In this document: piece after piece, positions 22,924-27,641 of the stretch
Layout: the number at the start of each line of letters is the position of its first letter
Position numbering within the stretch: the first letter of the stretch is position 1
DNA from: Hyphomicrobiales bacterium
GTDB taxonomy: Bacteria; Pseudomonadota; Alphaproteobacteria; Rhizobiales; Devosiaceae
Direction: 5' to 3'
DNA length: 27,641 nucleotides
Assembly: GCA_027082895.1 (NCBI GenBank)
Contig: JALWTJ010000112.1
Location: 1-27,641 of the forward strand
Made by a program: the position numbers and the translations under genes
Notes under the pieces: model-generated
Seen by the model: only the letters and a program-made list of their open reading frames with translations
What the model was told of the DNA's origin: nothing
The model's database searches: none

Positions 22924-24069
22924 TCAGATACAGTCCTGAAACAGCTGTGTGACGTTTTCCCGGGTCAGTTCCACCGGATTGCCTGCACAACTGGGATCCT
23001 TCAGGGCCATTTCCGTCAATTCCGCAATGCGGTTGGTGTCAACCCCGAGCCCGGACAGTCTGTCCGGCACCCCCAGTTCCGCACGCAGTTCAAGAACATA
23101 ATCATAGAATCCGTCAAAGCCGCCCTTGATTCCCAGATAGTCGGCCGCTTCGGAAATGCCCCCCTCGATGGCCGGCCGGTTCAGTTTCAGCACCGGGGGC
23201 ATCACCACCGCATTGGTCATGCCGTGATGGGTATTGTAAACTGCCCCGATCGGGTGGGACAGGGCATGGATGGCCCCCAGCCCCTTCTGAAAGGCGGTGG
23301 CACCCATCATGGCCGCACTCATCATGTGGGCACGGGATTGCAGGTTTTCCGGGTCCGTGGCCACCTGGGGCAGGTTTTCCTTCACCAGTCGCATGCCTTC
23401 AAGCGCAATTCCCTGGCTCATCGGGTGGTAATGGGGGGAGGAATAGGCCTCCAGACAATGGGCAAAGGCATCCATGCCGGTGCCTACCGTGATCATCCTG
23501 GGCATGCCCACGGTCAGTTCCGGGTCGGCGATCACAATCGAAGGCATCACCTTGGGGTGAAAGATGATCTTTTTCACATGGGTCTGGCTGTCGGTAATGA
23601 CGCTGGCCCGTCCCACTTCGCTGCCCGTTCCCGCCGTGGTGGGAACTGCGATGATCGGGGCGATGGCCTCCGCATCGGCCCGTGTCCACCAGTCCCCCAC
23701 ATCCTCGAAATCCCAAACCGGGCGCGACTGGCCGGCCATGAAGGCCACCATCTTGCCCAGGTCCAGCCCCGAGCCGCCGCCAAAGGCGATCACCCCGTCA
23801 TGGCCCCCGTTCAGGTAGCGGGCAACGCCTGCCGCCAGGTTGATTTCGTTCGGATTGGGGTCCACTTCGGTAAAGATGGCCCGGTCAAAGCCGGCTTCCT
23901 CCAGCAGATCCAGGGTCGCAAGGGTGATGGGCAGGTTTCCCAGCCCCCGGTCCGTGACCAGCAGCGGGCGGCTGATACCGGCCTGTTTGCACGCCTCCCC
24001 GATTTCCTTGATGCGCCCGGCGCCGAACCGGATGGAAGTGGGATAGGACCAGTTGCCAACGAGTTTCAT
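22924..24069 (-). CDS. Iron-containing (group III) alcohol dehydrogenase
   Basis: 381 residues, the usual length. The N-terminal IRFGAGRIKEIGEACKQAGI is the family opening; the nucleotide-binding GVIAFGGGSGLDLGKMVA and IAVPTTAGTGSEVGRASVI are diagnostic. Metal-ligand motifs are intact: MDAFAHCLEAY with histidine, and GLGAIHALSHPIGAVYNTHHGMTNAV with two further histidines. ATG 24069 follows GAGAAAA and lies five bases after the aldehyde dehydrogenase stop, so the two are cotranslated. Such enzymes oxidise primary alcohols with NAD. Together with the ligase and aldehyde dehydrogenase next to it, the likely substrate is the hydroxyl of a gamma-glutamylated amino alcohol; this is inferred from context. 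Confidence 0.92.
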   Translation of the reverse strand: MKLVGNWSYPTSIRFGAGRIKEIGEACKQAGISRPLLVTDRGLGNLPITLATLDLLEEAGFDRAIFTEVDPNPNEINLAAGVARYLNGGHDGVIAFGGGSGLDLGKMVAFMAGQSRPVWDFEDVGDWWTRADAEAIAPIIAVPTTAGTGSEVGRASVITDSQTHVKKIIFHPKVMPSIVIADPELTVGMPRMITVGTGMDAFAHCLEAYSSPHYHPMSQGIALEGMRLVKENLPQVATDPENLQSRAHMMSAAMMGATAFQKGLGAIHALSHPIGAVYNTHHGMTNAVVMPPVLKLNRPAIEGGISEAADYLGIKGGFDGFYDYVLELRAELGVPDRLSGLGVDTNRIAELTEMALKDPSCAGNPVELTRENVTQLFQDCI

Positions 24070-24074
24070 TTTTC

Positions 24075-25451
24075 TCACGCTTTCTTCAGATGGTAGGATT
24101 TGGGGCGGGTAAGGTTGTGATAGCCGATCACCGACAATGCGCCCCCCCGTCCGGTATTCTTGCAGCCCGTCCAGCACAGGCCCGGATCCAGATAGTCGGC
24201 CCGGTTCATGAACACGGTGCCCGTTTCGATCTGGCGTCCGATCCGCGCCGCCCGTTCCGGGTCTGCCGTCCACAGGGAGGCGGTAAGCCCGAATTCGCTG
24301 TCATTCATCAGTTCGACGGCTTCTTCGTCCGATGAAACCTTCATGATTCCGACAACCGGCCCGAAGCTTTCGTCCCGCATCACCCGCATCTGGTGGTTGA
24401 CGTTGGTCAGGATCTGGGGGGACAGGTAGGTGCCCCCGTCATCTTCGGCAAAGGTGTCGATATGGGTCTGCGCCCCCATGGCCACCGCTTCGGAAATCTG
24501 CGCCCGCACCTCGTCGGCAAAACGCCGTGCGGCCATGGGGCCAAGGGTGATCTCGGGGTCCAGCGGGTTGCCCAGCTTGTAGGCCGATGCGATGGCCACC
24601 GCCTTCTCAACAAAGGCGTCATAAAGGGACTCGGTGACATAAATGCGCTCGATACCACAGCAGCACTGGCCCGAATTGTACATGGAAGCATCCATGAGTG
24701 TTTCTACCGCGGCATCCAGGTCCGCATCCTCCATCACATAGCCCGGATCCTTGCCTCCCAGCTCCAGCCCCAGGCTGGTAAAGGTTCCCGCCGCCGCCTT
24801 TTCCATGGCCACGCCGCCGCCCACCGATCCGGTGAAATTGACGAAACCGAAGCTTTTCGCCCCGATCAGCGCCGAGGTGGTTTCATGGTCGAGGAACACG
24901 TTCTGGAACACGTCTTCGGGCACCCCCGCCTCGTTGAAGGCCCGCGCCATGCGCTCGCCCACCAGCAAGGTCTGGGTCGCATGCTTGAGCAATACCGTGT
25001 TGCCCGCGATCAGGGCGGGGGCCACGGTGTTGATGGCGGTCATGTAGGGATAGTTCCAGGGGGCCACCACCAGCACCACCCCGTGGGGTTCCCGTTCGAT
25101 CCGGCGTTCAAAGCCGCCGCTTTCCTCCACGATGATCGGCTTGAGGGATTCTTCGGCAATGGCCGCCATGTGCGTGGCCCGTTCGTTGAAACCTCCGAAC
25201 TCGCCGCCATAGCGCACCGGACGGCCCATCTGCCAGGCCAGTTCGGTAACGATGTCATCATTCATTTCGCCTACCCGGGCCACCCCGGCCAGCACCAGGT
25301 CCACCCGTTCCTGGAGCGGACGGGCCGCCCATGCCTTTTGCGCTGCCCTGGCGCGGGCCACCGCATCGCTGGCCTGTTCGTGGGAAAGGACGGGACGTTC
25401 CGCATAAACGGAGCCGTCGATGGGAGAAATACACTTGAGAATTTTTGTCAT
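24075..25451 (-). CDS. NAD(P)-dependent aldehyde dehydrogenase
   Basis: 458 residues, slightly short for the ~480-500 residue family. Catalytic elements present: the Asn in VVAPWNYPYM, the cofactor loop NFTGSVGGGVAMEKAAA, the general-base glutamate in LGLELGGKDPGYVMED and the nucleophilic cysteine within NSGQCCCGIERIYV. Near the end EESFGPVVGIMKV is represented by RDESFGPVVGIMK, and FGLTASLWTAD follows. It lies 184 bases after the glutamine-synthetase-like gene and five bases before the alcohol dehydrogenase. It should oxidise the aldehyde made by its neighbour to a carboxylate, for instance a gamma-glutamyl aminoaldehyde to gamma-glutamyl amino acid. Confidence 0.92.
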   Translation of the reverse strand: MTKILKCISPIDGSVYAERPVLSHEQASDAVARARAAQKAWAARPLQERVDLVLAGVARVGEMNDDIVTELAWQMGRPVRYGGEFGGFNERATHMAAIAEESLKPIIVEESGGFERRIEREPHGVVLVVAPWNYPYMTAINTVAPALIAGNTVLLKHATQTLLVGERMARAFNEAGVPEDVFQNVFLDHETTSALIGAKSFGFVNFTGSVGGGVAMEKAAAGTFTSLGLELGGKDPGYVMEDADLDAAVETLMDASMYNSGQCCCGIERIYVTESLYDAFVEKAVAIASAYKLGNPLDPEITLGPMAARRFADEVRAQISEAVAMGAQTHIDTFAEDDGGTYLSPQILTNVNHQMRVMRDESFGPVVGIMKVSSDEEAVELMNDSEFGLTASLWTADPERAARIGRQIETGTVFMNRADYLDPGLCWTGCKNTGRGGALSVIGYHNLTRPKSYHLKKA

Positions 25452-25506
25452 GTTCTTATCCGCTTGCAGATTTTGCGACCGGTGTCAGACCGGTTCGCGG
25501 TAAAGT

Positions 25507-25530
25507 GTGCCCCCCGAAATCGGGCTGCAC
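25507..25530 (-). promoter_or_regulatory. Possible hairpin between ligase and aldehyde dehydrogenase genes
   Basis: GTGC (25507-25510) and GCAC (25527-25530) enclose CCCGAAATCGGG, an inner 4-bp stem, with two mismatched positions on each side. Modest stability, no T tract. The rest of the 184-base gap shows no gene. Confidence 0.3.
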
Positions 25531-25635
25531 ATTGTGTTGGGTCAAGAAGCCGGGCCGGGCGGCCTGTGGCAAGGAACGTCTTTTCCCCGTCCCGTTCTGA
25601 CCGGGCAGGGGGACGCCGCTCCGGAGCAGGGGCGG

Positions 25636-27000
25636 TCAGGCCCGCTCGAACCCCCGGGCAACCTCGTAGTCGGTTACCACGCGGGCAAATTCCTCCTGTT
25701 CCCAGGTCGCCGCCCGGTAATAATGGTCGATTACATCATCCCCCATCGCTTCGCGCAGCATGGTTGACCCGTTAAGGGCATCTCCTGCATCGCGCAGGTT
25801 GGAAGGGATATGGTCCGTGTTTTCGGCGCGATAGGCGTCCCCCTTCAGGGCTGGCGCCAACTCCCGCTTTTCCTCGATTCCCTTCAGACCTGCCGCCAGC
25901 TGGGCGGCCATGGCCAGATAGGGGTTCATGTCGGCCCCCCCGATCCGGCATTCGATACGCACGGCCTTGGTGTTTTCCCCGCACAGGCGGAAGCCCGCCG
26001 TCCGGTTGTCGATGCTCCATGCACTGCCGGTGGGGGCAAAGCTGCCCTTCTGGAACCGCTTGTAGCTGTTGATATAGGGCGCGAGGAAATAGGTGAACTC
26101 GGGGGCATAATGGATCAGCCCGGCCACATAGCGCGCCATGGTCTGGGACATGCCATGGGGGCGATCCGGGTCAAAGAACAGGGGCGTGCCGTTGCGCCAC
26201 AGGGATTGATGCACATGGCTTGCGCTGCCCACACGGTCCTGATGCCACTTGGGCAGGAAGGTCACCGCGTGCCCCTGCTGCCAGGCAATTTCCTTGATGC
26301 CATGCTTGGCAATGGTGTGGTTGTCCGCGCATTCCATCGGCGCGCCATAGCGGATGTTCAATTCTTCCTGCCCGGCTTCCGCCTCCCCCTTGGAGCCTTC
26401 GACCGGCACCCCGGCGCCCAGCAGTTCGTTGCGCACCCGGCGCATGATATGCTCTTCCTTGGTGGTCTGCAGGATGTGGTAATCCTCGTTATAGGCGCTG
26501 ATCGGCTTCAGGTCGCGAAAACCTTCGGCGCGGATTTCGTCAAAGGATTTCGCAAAAATGAAGAATTCCAGTTCGGTCGCCATCATGGCGTCCATTCCCA
26601 TGTCTTCGAGCCGCCCCAACTGATGCTTCAGCACCGCACGCGGGGAATGGGCAACCGGCTCATGGCTGTGATGGTCCAGCACGTCACACAGCACCATTGC
26701 CGTGCCCTCCAGCCAGGGGATCAGCCGCAGGGTGGAAAGGTCGGGCTTCATGACATAGTCGCCATACCCTCTTTCCCAGCTCGTGCTTGCATACCCGTCC
26801 GGCGTCGCCATCTCCAGGTCGGTGGCCAGCAGGTAGTTGCAGCAATGGGTTTCTTCCCAGGCGCCATCAATGAAATATTTCGCAACCATGCGCTTGCCCA
26901 TCAGGCGGCCCTGCATGTCCACCATCACCGCAAGGACGGTATCGATTTCGCCTTCAACCACCTTCTTCTTCAAGGCGTCAAACGTTAGATTTCCAGCCAT
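25636..27000 (-). CDS. Glutamine-synthetase-like gamma-glutamyl ligase
   Basis: 454 residues, glutamine synthetase fold of the PuuA/GlnA3-4/IpuC type. Metal and ATP motifs are present: ATELEFFIF, EELNIRYGAPMECADNHTI, GSASHVHQSLW, NSYKRFQKGSFAPTGSAW and RIECRIGGADMNPYLAMAA. The N-terminal domain (about 1-110) includes MVDMQGRLMGKRM. GAAAGGAA-like sequence (AAAGGAAATTCC) precedes ATG 27000. These enzymes join glutamate to an amine using ATP rather than making glutamine. With downstream alcohol and aldehyde dehydrogenases, the amine is more likely an amino alcohol (ethanolamine, alaninol) than putrescine, whose pathway needs an oxidase; no such oxidase is here. Residues that set amine specificity cannot be judged by eye. 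Confidence 0.9.
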   Translation of the reverse strand: MAGNLTFDALKKKVVEGEIDTVLAVMVDMQGRLMGKRMVAKYFIDGAWEETHCCNYLLATDLEMATPDGYASTSWERGYGDYVMKPDLSTLRLIPWLEGTAMVLCDVLDHHSHEPVAHSPRAVLKHQLGRLEDMGMDAMMATELEFFIFAKSFDEIRAEGFRDLKPISAYNEDYHILQTTKEEHIMRRVRNELLGAGVPVEGSKGEAEAGQEELNIRYGAPMECADNHTIAKHGIKEIAWQQGHAVTFLPKWHQDRVGSASHVHQSLWRNGTPLFFDPDRPHGMSQTMARYVAGLIHYAPEFTYFLAPYINSYKRFQKGSFAPTGSAWSIDNRTAGFRLCGENTKAVRIECRIGGADMNPYLAMAAQLAAGLKGIEEKRELAPALKGDAYRAENTDHIPSNLRDAGDALNGSTMLREAMGDDVIDHYYRAATWEQEEFARVVTDYEVARGFERA

Positions 27001-27069
27001 TCGGAATTTCCTTTGTGCAAAGGGAAGCCCCGGCGATATCCCGTCGCCGAGGCAGTTTTCATGTCTTTG

Positions 27070-27099
27070 GCTTGCCCCAACATTTCCACCGGGGCAAGC
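27070..27099 (-). promoter_or_regulatory. Intercistronic stem-loop after the TRAP binding-protein gene
   Basis: GCTTGCCCC (27070-27078) and GGGGCAAGC (27091-27099) form a perfect 9-bp stem with a 12-base loop, 18 bases past the stop of the binding-protein gene and about 70 before the ligase start. No T tract follows. Confidence 0.6.
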
Positions 27100-27117
27100 A
27101 CTATTTCACGCGCGGCG

Positions 27118-27641
27118 TCAGCAGCTGTAGCGGTAGGGACGGCCCGCTTCCACCATGGTCGCATTGTAGTCCCGGATGATGTTCACCACCTTGGCCTTGA
27201 GTTCGGACTGCGAAGCGATGTCGTCCCAGAACTTGTGGGCCGCTTCTTCCACCTTGCCCCATTCGGCATCGGGAATGGTGGTCAGCTTCAGCTTGTTTTC
27301 CTTCACCCGGAGCCGTGCTTCACCACCCCAGTACCACCACTGACGATGGTAATGGCTGTCGTTCATGCACACCTGAAGCAGCTGCTTCATGTTGTCCGGC
27401 AACTCGTTCCAGCGATCCATGTTGGAGAAGAAATGCCCGATCCAGGCGCCCGAAATGTTGTTGGTCAGGAAATAGTCGGTCACATCGGCCCAGCCGGAGG
27501 TGTAATCCTCGGTAATGCCGGACCAGGCCAGCCCGTCAAGCTCGCCCGTCTGCAGGGCCACTTCCGCATCTTCCCACGGAATGGTCACCGGCACCACGCC
27601 GAACTGTTCCATGAACCGCCCCGCGGTGGGGAAGGTGAAGA
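27118..27641 (-). CDS. TRAP transporter substrate-binding protein (DctP type), C-terminal part
   Basis: Only the last ~174 residues are in the window; the reading frame is open to the edge. The visible start, FPTAGRFMEQFG, VVPVTIPWEDAEVALQTGELDGLAW, is the DctP family segment in which a conserved arginine binds the substrate carboxylate and the ALQTGxxDG motif follows. The remainder (WADVTDYFLTNNISGAWIGHFFSNMDRW and on) is the helical C-terminal lobe. The protein would bind an organic acid or related small anion in the periplasm. No DctQ or DctM gene follows; the next gene is the ligase, so the membrane subunits, if present, lie beyond the window. The gene probably heads or belongs to the amine-catabolism unit. 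Confidence 0.88.
   Translation of the reverse strand, partial: FTFPTAGRFMEQFGVVPVTIPWEDAEVALQTGELDGLAWSGITEDYTSGWADVTDYFLTNNISGAWIGHFFSNMDRWNELPDNMKQLLQVCMNDSHYHRQWWYWGGEARLRVKENKLKLTTIPDAEWGKVEEAAHKFWDDIASQSELKAKVVNIIRDYNATMVEAGRPYRYSC

Noticed and set aside
22567..24096. 509-codon plus-strand frame opposite the alcohol dehydrogenase and EamA genes
   Set aside because: It spans two well-supported genes on the other strand and has antisense-like composition.
25636..27000. Housekeeping glutamine synthetase (glnA)
   Set aside because: Shorter conserved motifs and the dehydrogenase context fit the PuuA/IpuC-like ligase group; no glnB or PII gene is adjacent.
1..27641. CRISPR array, tRNA, rRNA, transposase, integrase or toxin-antitoxin genes
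   Set aside because: Looked for by eye on both strands; the only tandem repeats are the in-frame units at 4341-4460 and the short promoter repeats.

Overview
The window is GC-rich, densely packed chromosomal DNA whose proteins look alphaproteobacterial. The fructose transporter resembles rhizobial FrcBCA, and the ROK, DeoR and LysR regulators, the TRAP and oligopeptide-type transporters and the phosphonate genes all suit a free-living, possibly marine or soil, member of that class. I cannot name a genus. I see no rRNA, tRNA, CRISPR array, transposase or phage gene, so it reads as metabolic chromosome rather than a mobile island.

Layout. (1) 1-3505: the start of a ROK repressor faces a fructose-type ABC transporter operon (frcB-frcC-frcA) across a promoter holding a 33-bp near-palindrome. 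(2) 3605-4877: two minus-strand secreted proteins, one small and unrecognised, one a spondin-like protein with four 30-bp repeats; facing them at 5118-7047 is an OmpR-type response regulator and histidine kinase pair. (3) 7061-10211: a LysR regulator facing phnW-phnX, which degrade 2-aminoethylphosphonate to acetaldehyde and phosphate. (4) 10442-14682: a DeoR repressor and a Na/Pi cotransporter with PhoU-like tail, facing a phosphonate monoester hydrolase of the sulfatase fold. (5) 14960-21457: a five-gene oligopeptide/nickel-class ABC importer (binding protein, two permeases, two ATPases) converging on the hydrolase gene. (6) 21991-27641: an EamA transporter, an iron-type alcohol dehydrogenase, an aldehyde dehydrogenase, a glutamine-synthetase-like ligase and the end of a TRAP binding protein, all on the minus strand.

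How they may work together. Regions 3-5 can be read as one organophosphonate programme: import of an esterified phosphonate or phosphodiester, intracellular hydrolysis by the monoester hydrolase, C-P cleavage by PhnW/PhnX, and phosphate movement by the Na/Pi carrier. The link is inference from adjacency and divergent promoters. Region 6 has the enzyme set expected for gamma-glutamylation of an amino alcohol such as ethanolamine, followed by two oxidations to a gamma-glutamyl amino acid. A recurring feature is that each of the three binding-protein genes is followed by a strong stem-loop without a T tract before the next gene.
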